A stretch of DNA of 64,000 nt from Takakia lepidozioides. Its lineage: Eukaryota; Streptophyta; Takakiopsida; Takakiales; Takakiaceae. Below the pieces are notes generated by a model. It did no database searches and was not told the DNA's origin. It saw nothing but the letters and a program-made list of their open reading frames with translations. This document shows positions 1 to 12,854 of this stretch, in pieces (position 1 is the first letter of the stretch; the number at the start of each line of letters is the position of its first letter). The DNA lies in contig CM060731.1 in the NCBI GenBank assembly GCA_030704615.1, positions 50,964,001-51,028,000 of the forward strand, written 5' to 3'. A program made the position numbers and the translations under genes.

Positions 1-1128
1 CAGATATAATATCAGGACAAGTGTCAAGGCCGGAATCATTTATTAGACATTTTCGGTATGATCAAACGGCTGGACAACTCTGACAGCACATCCTAGTGTA
101 TATTGTAGGTGGATCCCACCACTGTCGTTAGCGAGCTTGTCATACTGTAACGGTTATTTTCCAGAAGAGAATATAAGGGATGACCTCCGTCTAGATGCTT
201 TTGATGAAACAGTGAGCTACGCGTGCTCTTACTGTGCTCATACTACACACATACTTACTGCGTTAATCGAGTGCGGATACTGAGAAGGACGAAAGACAAG
301 CACCACACAAGCGCCATCAAATGTTCTTGGATTGATTTAGGTAAGTATGGAACTGTTAATCTCCAGACAAAGTTCTACGATTGGCGGGAGATTCCTGCTT
401 CCAAATATTATGGACCAGATCGTCCGCAAACTGGGTTGAAATGGGAACGAAATCAAAAGAGGAAGTAGGGGACAGGGGCAACACCTTGGTCATAGACCGA
501 AACAAACAATTCCCCACATGCAGCCTCCGCAGTAAGCTAGAAGATGCAACCTCGGATACGTGCACATGGCTCATACTATTTCCACGGATTTGAACCAAGG
601 AGACCCACACCTTGGTTTTGAAATTTATCTCACGAAAGCTTGGCACATCGCAAGCAACAACCGATCCTCACACTCAACAGGTTGTGGACACCAAGGTCGG
701 ATCGCCACGAAGTTTGTTGTTTGCAACCAAAACCGTAATCGGAAGATCATCGCCTCTAGCTTCCAGCGTAACCACAAAACACACAACCCCTTTGCATACA
801 CCACCGATGGGTGGGTGACCGATTCATAGGTAGGAGAGTTACATCTGTACACCTTCCCTAGGTCTCCCTGCAGGCTGTGGAATATCACGGGACCATCACG
901 GGACCATCACATGCAAGGGTATCAGTCCCAGCATCCCCAAGGAGTTGAATTGACACAGATTGAATTGGTACAGTTTATTGTCAAATTAGATGATTGTGGT
1001 AGTTTTTGGAGCCTGCTAATCTGTAGCGTAATTGTCCCCATGAAAGAGCGAAGATGGCAGAGCTGTTTATGTCAAGGACCTCCTTTTCATAGCCACCAAG
1101 ACAGGGAATCAACAACAAGTTGTGTGAT
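1..1128. other. No gene recognised
   Basis: Only short overlapping open frames are present on both strands, and none shows a domain or motif I recognise. It lies upstream of the PPR pseudogene and may be its decayed flank. Confidence 0.5.
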
Positions 1129-2366
1129 GATGTGAGGATAATATGTAAGGCCAAGAAACTCAATCAGGCTCTGCACATTTTGAACCAAGGAGTCATTTCA
1201 GCAGACTCCAATACTTAGGTCTGTCTCTTGCTGGAGTCCATAAAAACTGGAGACATAGCAGTGGGAAAGCAGGTATATGCCCACATGGTCTACAGTCAAT
1301 ACAAGCCAAACATCTTTCTTCTCAAAACCCTTGTCCATATGTATTCAAGTGTGGGCCAAGTGAAGGTCCATGCCAATGTCATCAAAGCCGGAATTGCACG
1401 ACTGCCCGTGTTCACATGTATGCAAATGGTGGGAGCAGGCAGGATGCACATGGAGTGTTCGACAAAATCACTAAAATGGGATGTGGTCTCATGGTTGCAG
1501 GATTGCAAGGATACTCTCAGCATAGGTGTGGCAGGGAGGCTTTTGAGATCCATGACCAAATGATGCGGGAAGGCTTGGGACCCAACAAGGTCACATTCAT
1601 TTGCATTCCAAATGCATATGCCAGCCTAGGAAGGGAAAACATGCTCAAAGCTGGAATCGGCTCCCATATAAAAGTTGCAGAATACCCTTCTCGACATGGA
1701 TGCGCATCAAGTTTTCTTCAATATATGGCTACAATGTACGGGTGAGGTAGCCTCCGTTTTGTTTGGATCGTGTGGTTTGCGGTATCTCACGGGGCGGAAC
1801 ATGTAGCCATGACACTTTTGGTCATTTATTGCATTATGGATGTGAGTGCAACCTCGGCTTCGAGCCAAGAGACTCTGTTAAGTTTGTGTCAGAGAGAATG
1901 GAGGAAAGTTGTAATATAAGGAGTGAGACTGCCGGATAATAGTGGCTTTGGAAGGCTTTGGAAGGCGGCTATGTTGCATTGCGGTAGTGGGGAGAGAATC
2001 CTAGATTGTGGTATTGGGGTCCGTACTGTCGGTTTGGGTGGGAAGGGGATGAGAGATGGGGGGAGGGACACTGAGACAGGATAGTGATCGGAATTGCATA
2101 GGTTTAAGGTCTCATAGAGTGATGTGGTCTCATAGAGTGCAATGATGGCAGGATATGCTCAGCATGAGGCTTTGGAGATGTATGAGCAAATGCAGCAGAA
2201 CGGGATGATGCCGCACTGGGTCACATTTCTTTGCACTCTTACAGTGTGTGCCAGCCTTGGAGCCCTCGAAAAGGGTAAACGGGTCCATGTTGATGTTATT
2301 AGAGCCGGAATTGCCCCAGACATTATTCTGGAGAATGCTTGCAGACAAGTATGCCGAATTTTGTAG
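1129..2366 (+). pseudogene. PPR (pentatricopeptide repeat) pseudogene
   Basis: This is a degenerate copy of the intact PPR gene at 12855. From 1129 the DNA aligns to bases from about 13036 of that gene, beginning at the shared GATGTGAGGA. The homology includes segments reading ADSNTY, QYKPNIFLLKTLVHMY and GREAFEIHDQMMREG. The match is broken by a stop or frameshift at TTAG near 1215, further frame changes around 1360-1480, and about 380 bp of unrelated DNA (about 1745-2117). Homology then resumes at about 2118 with MMAGYAQHEALEMYEQMQQNG and ends after DIILENAC near 2345. PPR proteins bind organellar RNA; this copy cannot encode one. It looks like an old dispersed or tandem duplicate of the neighbour 11 kb away. 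Confidence 0.85.
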
Positions 2367-2399
2367 AAAAACGTCTTTAAAGTAGTTCAACAGGAGAAG

Positions 2400-3213
2400 G
2401 AATTCTCAGCCAACCCCTGCAACACATTGATGTTGCCAGCTATTACCTGAGCACAAGGCCCCCAAATTGCACCCCATAACTTGTCTTTCACGGGCCAGTA
2501 GAATGATGATCGCCAGCGTATGTTTGACCCTCAGAGAACTTCAAGTCATAGGTAACCTGATCATATCATATTATGTTACATGACTTTCTCAATGCTCCAT
2601 CTCCATCCATGACTTCTCTGGTTTGCGCAACTCATCTTTTTACGAGAGATGGCACCTTTGCCTTGGAGTGGGGCAATGTGGTGGAGTAGTCCTTTCAATC
2701 ACACACTTCTGAAAAACCATTTACAGATTGCCATTGCTTCATTGTAAGCAGTAAGGCAGACTTCTGTTTCCTGAAAGAGGTAAAAGCATCCACCAAACAA
2801 ATTGAGTCACTGCTTAACATGTACCTTCAGCCTTCGGCATCTTGAGGGTGCTCAAACAATGTTTGACTGATCCAAGCTAAAACATCTGCTGATCTTTAAA
2901 GCCAATAGTATGCTCGGTTCAGCACACCACTGGCGAAGGCAGGAATTTTTATCTGGCATTAAGCTGATTTAGGCTGCACTAAATTGTTCATCCTGTGCCT
3001 ATCCTGAACCGAGTCAATGACAAGCCGTCAATGACAACTTCAATCCTGACAGTGCTTACAGTCCTGTCCAGCTACTACACCTTCGTAGATAACATTTTGC
3101 AGTTTCTCTACAGAAAAGGCACTGAGCTACCGAGAAAGCTTACAGTTGAGTTGCAGCCTTGGGTACGCTTTCCCTTATCCCATCGACTGTTGAACACTCC
3201 CAGATAGCCATGG
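2400..3213. other. Intergenic, no gene seen
   Basis: About 800 bp between the PPR pseudogene and the 3' end of the EF-hand gene. It probably includes the 3' untranslated region of that minus-strand gene. I see no coding signal, RNA gene or clear repeat. Confidence 0.5.
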
Positions 3214-6200
3214 CTAGCGGAAGGCAGCTTCAACATCCACCAAAATAGGGTTGAGACGAAGTTGCTCTGCAAAATTTTCAAAGAGGGTTTTGGCCAATAC
3301 TTGGAACTCAGATTTTGCCACTTCACCGCTCTTATCAGTGTCAATGGCCTTGAACACCTGGTCATACAGCTGCTCCGTTTCAGAATCTCCGACAGGAGGT
3401 AGCCCCCACAGGGTACCTTGGTTCTCGAATAAGGGCCGAATCTCAGATTTATCCAAACAATCATCTCTGTTAATATCCAACTCTTTGAACATAGTTTCTG
3501 TCATCTCCAAAAAACCCTTTTCATCAGCCAGCACCTGCAGCTCACATCAGTAAAGAAATTATTCAGAAGGATGAAAGTGTATGATAGCATGATTACTATG
3601 ATTGTTAGCATCCTACAGGTCTTTGCAGTCTTGTCTTATCTTCAACTTGAGAAGAGTGTGGCAAGTTGGTTTCTTGGCCACGCTTGATTGATTGTAGTGG
3701 ACGTCGTCCTCAGGGTGCCACTACTGTGATTAGATTTTAACACGGGTACTTCTCAGTCTGGTTGCATTTGGCAAGGATAGTCTTCTTGCTGGTCTTGACA
3801 GCCCAGAAGGCCGAATATCTGTGCACCCTGTTGATATGTACATGTTATGCCCTTGCAGTTGGGTATACTGGCTATGGTAACTTTCAACAGACCAGGTGGT
3901 TTTGAACAAATACAGCCCCCACACAAAGTGCTTGAAGACCAGAGCTTTACCTCAATATCCTTCCTTGCTTTCTATATGTAAAGTTAACTGTAGCTTCATT
4001 TCACTTGCCAATTATTTTCTTAAGAAAAAAGCTTCCAACAGGTAGGTAGCTCAATGGTGGAGGCACATTTATCATTATGGTGGGACTTTCCTCTTTACTT
4101 ATCCATGTAGAGTTGCGAAACAAGAGTAAGTAATGGTTGGCTAATATAGTTCATGAGCTACAAAACGTTTCCTACCAACTCCACCTCTGATTGCCACTGA
4201 AGGTGGCAAGGGCAGGGCAAAGAAATGACTACAGAGACCAAGGGAATACCTTGCGCAAATGGGATCCATTGAGTATTCTGCCATCCCGGACAACACTGAT
4301 GGGCTTTTCTGCAAGTGAGTCTGCCATGTCCTGCAGTACGTCCTGCAGTAGGCTTGCAAACTGTGCTTGGCCCAGCTCCTCACTCCCCTCCGTGCCATAC
4401 TTATTCAGCAACTTTGTCAGCAACTCATCAGCATCAGGTGTTGCTGCACCCATGATATCCCACCACCCAACTTAGTTATGCTCTGATATGGACAAACCTC
4501 AAATTTGCCTGTCTGACTACAGGTGTCCCTCTTGCTGTGGACGCAATAGAGTTTCTTTCTTCTTTCTATACTGTCTGGACATGATAAGAGATTGTTTCCT
4601 CCTGTGCTCGAACGGTCACTTCCTGGTTTGCAACTAGACACAATAGAAGCTCCACATTGGGGATGGAACAACATCAGCCTTGAGAAGAGCATGGAATATC
4701 TGTACTGGAAATGTTATTCCACTGCCAGGGAAATGTTCTGCAAGTAAACTTCCAGGGACATGTACATGTTAAGCCACTACAGACTCTCTCAGGCACTTCA
4801 AGGTCTTTTAATGAGGATTCTGGTGTTGTTGTTGGGTATTTTATGTATTGGTGTCCACTGTTTGGGCTTCCTTTGGATGTAAAAGACTTCATTTCTATTC
4901 TTTGGCTGAAAGTTGGCAAACTTCTGCAATAATTCCCTTCACAGGAAGGGAGGTATCTGCGACACACTAAGATAGCATAATTGGATTGAAAACTGAAGTT
5001 ATAAATGGTACTGTTACAAAGATGTGAGCCTTCATGTAGGGATTGCAAGCACCAGTAGAAGACTGGAAACCTCACATCTGCCCGAGAGAGAGAGAGAGAG
5101 AGAGAGACCTGCAGCAGGGGGCACACCCTGTTCAACACCGAGCTGCAAGATGGCAGGTCGAAGCTCATTACGGCTGAGCTTCCCACTCTCATCTGTGTCC
5201 AGTTCTGTGAACAAATTTTCGGCAAGCATAGCAAAATCATCCTCGTCATCCAGTAAGGTCTTTAGAACCGACCCATCCAGCACATTCACCAACACTGGCT
5301 CATCTGCTCCAATAAACAAAGAGACATTCAGTACCATAATGGACATAACTATGGTTCACAAGATTGACACATTCTTAGGCATAGCTGGATGCTTGGGCTT
5401 CCTCTTTAGAACCCCTTAGAAATCATGGCGCAGAATCTTCACCTTTCACTCTCAGGTTACACTCATCCTAGTTAGTGGTTTGCACCCAGCCGCCCAAGTT
5501 AACTGTGGTTAAACACAGAGTCACAAAAGTGGCCTGCTTACATCAAGGAAATCTTATTTTTTTCAGGGCTGGTTAGTAGATTTCTGATCACCAGAGTCCA
5601 ATTTCTGAACTGATTAAGTGTCTGCAAACTTAAAGTAGTGTGCTAGAAGAATTGCACATTCGACACATCGTCTGCGAAAGGTAGATTTGAAATGATCTGG
5701 TGCAATAACCGTGATTGCCCTGAACACAAAGAGTCACCTGATAAATGTCCGTAATTCAATTTATGGATTTCATTCCAAGGACGGGAAATCCATTGCTGGT
5801 CGTAACCTATCCCTACAGTGTTGGCCTACAAATGTGGACCATGAACCGATCGCGGTTAGTAATCGGTACGAAAGTGGCATGCGCACAGCGGCTTCGAGCA
5901 ACAATTTCAGTCTAGAATTAACCAAAACGAAACAGCCCCAGCAAATTGACATGATTGACAAACCTTCAAGAGCATCCGCGATAGCTAATAAGTAATTTTT
6001 CAGGGTGGACTCAAATCCATCCTTGTTAACCTTGGCTAATTCTTCGGCCGGGATTTTAGTGAAAGCCTGGTCCAGCACCTGCGAAGAAATCCTCGCCCCC
6101 AGAAGCAATGCGGCCGCCTCTGCTTCCGCAGCCCCCCGCAACTCTGCTGACGTCAGGTATCCCTTCGATCCTCCATCATTCTGCTCAAACCTTGCCAAAG

Positions 6201-6276
6201 CCTTTGCCTTCACATCGGGCAAGGCCTTTCGTATTTGGGAACCATCCAAAACATGCAAGCCCCCTTCCACCGCCAT
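3214..6276 (-). CDS. EF-hand calcium-binding protein with three repeated modules
   Basis: This is a four-exon gene on the minus strand: 6276-5964, 5303-5109, 4443-4250 and 3534-3214. Phases agree at every junction and the total is 1023 nt, giving 340 residues. The start is ATG at 6276 (MAVEGG). The protein is built from three copies of a module of about 105 residues. Each begins with a V/I-x-DG-x-x-L/I-R/K-type segment and ends near an IADALA-like helix. Canonical EF-hand loops are seen at residues 140-151 (DTDESGKLSRNE), 254-265 (DINRDDCLDKSE) and 299-310 (DTDKSGEVAKSE); the first module has no intact loop. It resembles the small plant EF-hand family that includes Arabidopsis At4g38810 (from memory). 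It is probably a soluble calcium sensor, with no signal peptide or membrane helix. The exon 2 donor is unusual: GT is followed directly by a CT microsatellite. The exon 2 acceptor could lie 3 nt upstream, at 5306. Confidence 0.85.
5084..5107. repeat. (GA)n microsatellite at a 5' splice site
   Basis: About 12 GA units. On the minus coding strand this is GT followed by (CT)n, immediately after exon 2 of the EF-hand gene, so the repeat supplies the donor context itself. Confidence 0.9.
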
Positions 6277-6289
6277 CACTGACTAAACC

Positions 6290-8636
6290 TCCTCGATCAA
6301 ATCCAACCCAAATGCTTCTCTTCCCCAATCTCTCCCTCTCAGTGACTTCTCAATGCAGTATCGGCTCTCCTCCGTGCAGGCTCTTCAATTAGTCAATGCA
6401 ATGCAATCTACCCTCCCCTGTACCCTCTCAACAATCCAAATGCGTCCTCTTCTCTTCTCTCCGCCAGATCTGTGCTCTAGTGCGCTGCAATCGCTGCAAC
6501 AGCGAGAGATTTAGAGGTTGATCGGATCACTGGATTACTTGGCAGCATCGCTCAACGGCAACAACACCCTGCACCAGTCTTGCCTGCTCCTCACTCAGAT
6601 TCTCTTGGGTTCGAACCCTGGGTTGAGATTACGCGGCATTTGCCACGCGTCTGGACTTGATTGGGGGTACAGAAGCATCATAGGTCTACTACATGAACGG
6701 ATGAATACGTCGACGTAGAACGATGAAAGCTGCCTGCAACGGACGGAATAAGGTGACTATGGATGAATGTTACATCAAACCTGCCTCGGTTGGATGAATG
6801 TGCAAGCGAATGGATAGATTCATGTATGAAGGAGTATCGTAGTCATGGTGGATGTATGTTGTAAGCGGCGGATGGACAGTGGACGGATGCGACTAGTGAC
6901 TCCTGAATAGCAAAATTCAAATGAGCCAGAGCAGACGATGGATGATAGCGTCTGCGTGGATGTGGACCGGTGGACGAATATTTGAACAGTAGGCATATTT
7001 GGATGAATCCGTGGGAGCGTTACTCGGGTGTGCTGTGTAGCTCGGTTCCTTGAAACCCTAGCAGAGATGGAGGTCGAGGGGATCCTTCTTGCCAAGATCG
7101 TAGCCCCGACGAGCACACACGGAGTAACAATGCAAGGACTGCAATCTTACTGAAAGAGCAGAAACGTGTGAGAAATCCAAGCAATGGAGCTCATTGAGCC
7201 AAAATGCTTGGCATGCAGAGTATGAGTATCTGTTGGGGGAGATCCGTGCAGACAAGACCAAGCATCCACAAGCCAAATCATTCTCAGCTTGCATCAGGTT
7301 CTGACTAAAGAAGAAATCATAACTTGGGGAGTGGAAAGCACTTGACAAGACGCGTCGTTCACCTGTAGCATCTATAGTTTGTGTCATTAGTGAAATAGTC
7401 CGCAAGTCTTTCCCCACAAAGAAGAATGGGTATGGGGATCACAAGTTCCAGACAGTCTGAAGTAACCTCCACTCTCAGAGACGACCTCAAGACTAAGCTC
7501 CTCCTATGTTCTCCGCCGGCCCCCAAGAAGTGATGTAGATGATGGTCAGGTCTGTGTCTGGTATCATACAAGGATCGAGCTCTTGATGCCCAGAGAGCAG
7601 CAGTCTAGTGGGTACAACCTTCCAAGCAGAGATGGTACAAGGACCAAACGACCGCAGGAACGAAGCGCTAAAATCACGGCTGTCTAGTCATCAAGAGCTT
7701 GACCGCTGTAACAAGCCAGTAATCTCCTCGCTGCATATCTGTGATCCAAAGAGATGCTGTTAGATGGGTCGACTCGCAAGCACAGAACGCAGATCTGATC
7801 ATTCTGGAGCAGAGAAACGAACATGAGAATGCAAAGACATTCTCGTGTGCGCAGAGAACCCCACAAAGCTTCAAGCAAGAGAAGAAGACAATGAGAGAGA
7901 GAGGGAGGGTGTGCAGGCTTATAAAGGATAAGTCCTCGGTGGATGAGATCTACTGTGGATGTTTGACGGAGCAACCACACTAACCCACTTCGGTAATTTC
8001 TCACTTGACCAACCAACTCGATCCCCTTGACTACTTCCGACAAGGAAATACATTGAGAAAGAGGAGGGGAGACATGGAGAGAGAGAGGGCATGAGGAAAC
8101 ATTGAAGGTCCGAGACGCCCATTGGGTCAAACAAACATGTAATACAACTGGAAGTGATAAGTTATTAGATGGGTGCCGGGTAGCCTACTCCCGGCAGGAT
8201 CTTCGTAAGTTACTTAGCACGAAAGGATGGGGCGAATTTGGTTCCCTGTCTGTATAACCCCTTACTGGTGGTTGTGTACGAGGTCGACAGCTACAGCTGC
8301 AATTGGCTTTGTTGGAAAGCAGACTTTGAAGCCCGCTTGAAAAAGGTACAGACATGTAAAGCTTTCGTTTAATTTTTTGGGCCTATGTTCATGATCCATC
8401 TTGTCCTTCACCTATCGGAGCAGAACGACACCCACCTTAGTAGAAGAATTCCACTTAGTAATTAAAAAGGAGCGTAATCGATAGCCTTGTCCTTCCTCCA
8501 TCAGCTCCTCGAAGCCTAAAAGAAGCCGAAGGCTTCATGCACTAACAGACAACATACAAACAACCAATTATAACATGTGCGCTCTGCCGAAATATCTTAA
8601 TGTTCTCATATATATCTCTTCCTGCACTCACTTAAT
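6290..8636. other. Intergenic, upstream of the EF-hand gene
   Basis: It holds the presumed promoter of the minus-strand EF-hand gene at its left edge, a degenerate GGATG/GGATGAATG-rich stretch at about 6680-7000, and GA-rich patches near 7890 and 8080. I found no convincing gene. A GGTTCGAACCC motif near 6606 looks like a tRNA T-arm but has no tRNA around it. Confidence 0.5.
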
Positions 8637-8657
8637 GGAGAGAGAGAGAGAGAGAGG
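8637..8657. repeat. (GA)n microsatellite
   Basis: A run of about 10 GA units just upstream of the first copy of the 8.67-10.33 kb repeat family. A similar GA tract also follows the third copy near 10332-10360. Confidence 0.9.
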
Positions 8658-8668
8658 GACGTTATTTG

Positions 8669-10330
8669 CCGTAGCCTTGTGGCGGAACGGACTCCACCTT
8701 TTTGAGGCTCACTCCAGTAGTGGGACTGACCGTGGTGTGGTATAAGCAATTGGTTCGGGGCTTTCCAGATTTCCTCTAGAAAGTCCTTCTCACAAACATC
8801 AATCTGCTGTTGTGGTCTGCCCAGCAGTTAAACCCCAACAGGTCCAGGGCTTTAGGCTCAGCCTGGACAATGCATCAAAAAATGGATATTATGTTCAGGC
8901 TGCCCGCACATCGGGGAATGACAGTCTCCTTTCCTCCTTGCATCTGTTTATTGTTCAAAAGTAGGCTCCCCAACCCGAGTTTAAATTTCAGTCTAGTGCC
9001 GAGAACAGAGCATGCTCATAAGACTTTGTTTGCCGTAGCCTTGTGGCCATAGACCCCGCCCCAGTTTGGACGGAAACATAGGGAATAGGCATTACCTTTG
9101 TGAGGGGCTCAGTCTAGTGCTGTGAACAGAGTGAGAGAATGTACTCGGAATTGCTTGCCATAGCCCAGTTTGGACTGAAACATAGGGGATAGGTGCTACC
9201 TTTGTGAGGGGCTCACTCCAGTAGTATGACTTACCTCTTTATAAACAATCAGTGCAGACTTTCCAGATATCCTCTAGGAAGCCCTTCACAAGCAATCTGC
9301 TGTGTGTGAGCAGCCCAAAAGTGAGAACAGAGAGAGAGAGAAGAAGGCTTTCATGCAAGTGGCCCTAGTCCATGCATACTGCATACCCTGTTTTTGGGGA
9401 TTTGCCCACCAGCTATGCATGAATGCAGGTAGCACTGACATAACTTGAAGGGAACTTTTGGCCAATTTCCAATATCTCGCACTCCGCAACAGAGACATAG
9501 ACAATTGGAAGCTGGCGGTGTTCTCATGCTGTTGCAGTTCTTCGCATGGAGGTGAAGCAAGAAGTAAACAATGGCTGGGGGAGGAGTTCTTCTCAGATCC
9601 TTCACAGTGGTGGGACAACGAGTTCGACAAGGTAAGCCCTATCTTTATTCAGAATGTATTTTTTGGTCAAGGAGACTTGAGGCTAAAGCTGCCACAACAA
9701 TATAGAGTAGACTGGTTTATTTCTGCAGTTGCTTAGCTCCAATGGTTGTCTTCAGTGTCAAAAAGCAGCAAAAACAGTTGTCACTGTTGTGATAAGTAGG
9801 TTCCCTTTGAGAGATGCCAGGAGATTTAGTGGTTGTGCTTGGTCTCTGCAAGGCTGTGGTTGAGGCTATTACTGCTCATCTGGCCACTGGCAGTTTTCCA
9901 CAGAGAAGTCCAAGATCACCAGACGTACACCATAAATGCACAAGCCAGGTCCTTCACATGAAGGGCTGGTCAAATGTTGATGTACACACTGGACCTCAAG
10001 GCCAAAATTATGACAGGTGATGTTCAGTGCCATAATCTCCGGTGTAGGATCTCTCTTATATCCAGCACTACAGTTTGCGAGAGCAAAGAAATGGGTGGAA
10101 TTTGCCGACCAGTACCTTGCCCGTGGGTGAGCCTCCTAGCGAGTCCACTCACGAAGACTCAGAGGCAGAGGCAAGACTCTTGTCTGCCCAGAAAATTGAA
10201 GTCAATACTCACTTCTGAAATGGTTTTAACAGTTTCTCATGTTTCTGTGAATGAGAGAGAATGTACTCATAAGACGTTGTTTGCCGTAGCCTTGTGGCCA
10301 TTGACCCCACGCCCAGTTTGAGCGGAACAC
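8669..10330. repeat. Local dispersed repeat family (three main copies)
   Basis: The phrase TTTGCCGTAGCCTTGTGG recurs at about 8677 (with TTATTTGCC), 9028 and 10280. It is followed by a shared tail (CCAGTTTGGACGGAAACATA-like, then GTGAGGGGCTCACTCCAGTAGT, CTTTCCAGATATCCTCTAG and CAATCTGCTGT). The tail appears whole at 8695-8815 and twice, in shorter form, at 9060-9310. Copies are partial and have no open frame. This may be debris of a transposon or of local duplications. Confidence 0.7.
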
Positions 10331-10339
10331 AATGAGAGA

Positions 10340-12349
10340 GAGATAGGGAGAGAGAGAGAGAGGGGGCTTGTCTTGTCTTGTCTTTGACTAGAAAGGATCT
10401 GTCTATTGCAGACTAGATTAAAAATTTATCAGCCTTCAAGGAAGGCACCACTACATTTCCTCTTGATCCAGACTCAGCATTGACTCCATATCCATAGAGG
10501 TTCGATTGGGTTGGGTGGTGGTGTACCTGTATATCATCACATACAGCTTTCCCTCCCATCATGATTTGCCACAATGGTAGGCAGAATGCTTCATAGTTTT
10601 CATGACTTGCTTCACTGCACCATGATAGATCTGTGTAATGCAGATTGCTGCTATGTCAACTAGCATTCTATTGTAAAATGTTTTCAAACAACGCCTCTAC
10701 CAAATCGTTGTGAACTTAACACACATATGGTTTGCAGGAAACATGAGCATAGAGCTCGGAGCTCAGAGCTTGGACAGCTTAGGTTCTGGAAATGAGCTCA
10801 TGATAAGATAATGTACTTCATAGTGATATATAGTGACTAAACACTATGTCACTAACCTAGCAAATTGGAAAAACCTGAAAGTACAGATTAGGACAATCCG
10901 CTGTCCTCTCATAGGCAGTGGTACTATATCACTGGTTGCTCACTGCAAGTAGGCAGCTTTCTCGTATCTGCAAAATAACTCCATATCCAGCTTCGTGATT
11001 TCACGCTAGAACTCCAAATTTCATAGAAGAGTGGCCCCCACCTGCACCAGTGGCAAAACACACATCACAAGCATATGATGTGGTGTATTGAAAGTGAATG
11101 GCAGGCCCTCTTGCATGCTATAGCTTTCCAAAATGAACCAATAAGTATGATGTCCGATAGTAGAGTGCAAACCCCGCTTGGGCAAAATGTACAAACATGA
11201 AAGGGACTAAGAAGGAGTAGATCACTTAGCCCAAAAACCCACCTGAAGTGTCTGTGTAGGAAGGGCTGTGAAATTTTCAACTTGGGTGAAGCGAACATCA
11301 CTGGTACCTCAGGAAGGTAGCACCTAGAAGACACCTAAAAGTCTCTTCTTGCGAGAAGATGTGACAGTAGCCATTGTTCTGCTATTTCTGATAATCCAAA
11401 TTAGACTGTCCATCAACTTATTTCGCTTTTAAGTGAAAGATAGAGAAAGATGTGTGCTGTATTAGAGAGAGAGAGAAAAAGAGGTTCACTGGGGAAGCCC
11501 TTGGATTCTGGCGATTTATGTAGCTGAAGCAGCAGATCCAAATCATCAAGGTCGGGTCATATCTTCCAAGAAGTACCCTCTTTTGGTGAGAGGCCATTGT
11601 GTGTGTGGTGGGGCGAGTAGTTCAAGAGGATATGCATAACTCTTTCCCTCACCTCTTCCCCTCATTCAGGAAGAAAAGATAGATGGGGTTGGAACAGTGG
11701 GCTGGGCTGGGGTGTGATATTAACCCATACATATTTGTGTGACTTCGATTGTCTGGTCATGTATATGAACAATGACTCCTGTTTGAAAGTTTTTTTTTCG
11801 AAAGACCAGTTCTCTTGGGTTGAAGGAGGAAACTAAACTTCCTTGCACTGCCATTACTGAGTTCTTTAGGCCCCTCTTACCATCTTAGTCTTCAGTTGCC
11901 ACAGATGATTATAGCCCTTGAGTTCACAAATCCCAGTTTCCATGGTCTTAGCACATTGTCATTGATTCTTCTTCAAGGGCTGAAGTTTGATACTTGGTCC
12001 TCACTAAGCCGAAGGACAAAAAAAGATGCGATTTGATTCCTGACATGGAGAGGTGTTGAAGATTTTGAATGAGACGCTTGAGACAAACCAATAAATACAT
12101 GATGATAGTCATCACCTGAGATAAGAATAGTCCCCTTCCCCTAACAGGTGGAGAACCTCTCAATATCCATATGTATTTCTTCTACCTGGTCTAGCTGCTA
12201 TAGTGTCTCTATACATTATCTCCTTTCATCCTTACAGTTGGCTACTGCATGTAAGTTGAAAGTTGTAAGCACTCTCTCAAGCTCTCACCCTCCGTCATAC
12301 TATTGATTCAACAAGAGGTGAAGGCGAAGGTGGAAGGGAGCAAAGCAAG
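10340..12349. other. Intergenic, no gene recognised
   Basis: Two kilobases with simple GA tracts (near 10340 and 11470) and no recognisable coding frame. The right end probably includes the former 3' untranslated region of the FKBP remnant. Confidence 0.5.
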
Positions 12350-12445
12350 CTATTTATCAGCTACTTTCAAAAGCTCAATGTCAAACAACAAGGTTTTATC
12401 AATCAAGCCTTGATTGCGCAAAACAAAGTCGAGAGCTCGTTGCCC
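12350..12445 (-). pseudogene. Orphan terminal exon of an FKBP-type peptidyl-prolyl isomerase
   Basis: Ninety-six nt on the minus strand read GQRALDFVLRNQGLIDKT and continue to LLFDIELLKVADK and a stop. They are preceded by a proper acceptor (TTGGTACAG at 12446-12447). This is the C-terminal strand of the chloroplast thylakoid-lumen FKBP group (FKBP16/FKBP18 type), where FSGQRALDFVLRNQGLIDKTL is a hallmark and an intron before GQR is expected. No upstream exon is visible between here and the PPR gene, nor in the next few kilobases on that strand. Either the gene was cut off by rearrangement, or its other exons lie far away across the inserted PPR gene and retrotransposon. The exon itself has no defect. 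Confidence 0.7.
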
Positions 12446-12854
12446 CTGTACCAACCCCTCATGTCTCAATGTTAGTTGCCACCATCTACATAGTGATGAG
12501 CAGGTGATATTGCACCTTGACTGCAACTTAGAGAATATACAGTCATAACTACTGGGTTGCTTCTGAATTCTCAATTGAATTATCTATGTAGAAATTAGAC
12601 TGCCCTTCTCGTTCATAAAGAAAGTTGGCCAGCGACGAGGAAGAGACTAAGGCTATATGTTTCATACAAACATATAAGCAGCACTTAATTATGACTGAAC
12701 CAACAGAGAGGAGGAAGACCCTGCCGAAGCAGGCAGTGTCACTCCACCCCAAAGGGCTATTGCCTTCCATTCATCCAACAATTTGACCTGTGTTTTAGTC
12801 TTGATGGCCAGTCATGGATGGAGAACTGATGTGAAGTAAAAAAACTGTCCTCAT

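Noticed and set aside
6600-6620. GGTTCGAACCC as a tRNA T-arm
   Set aside because: No anticodon arm, D-arm or acceptor stem can be built around it.
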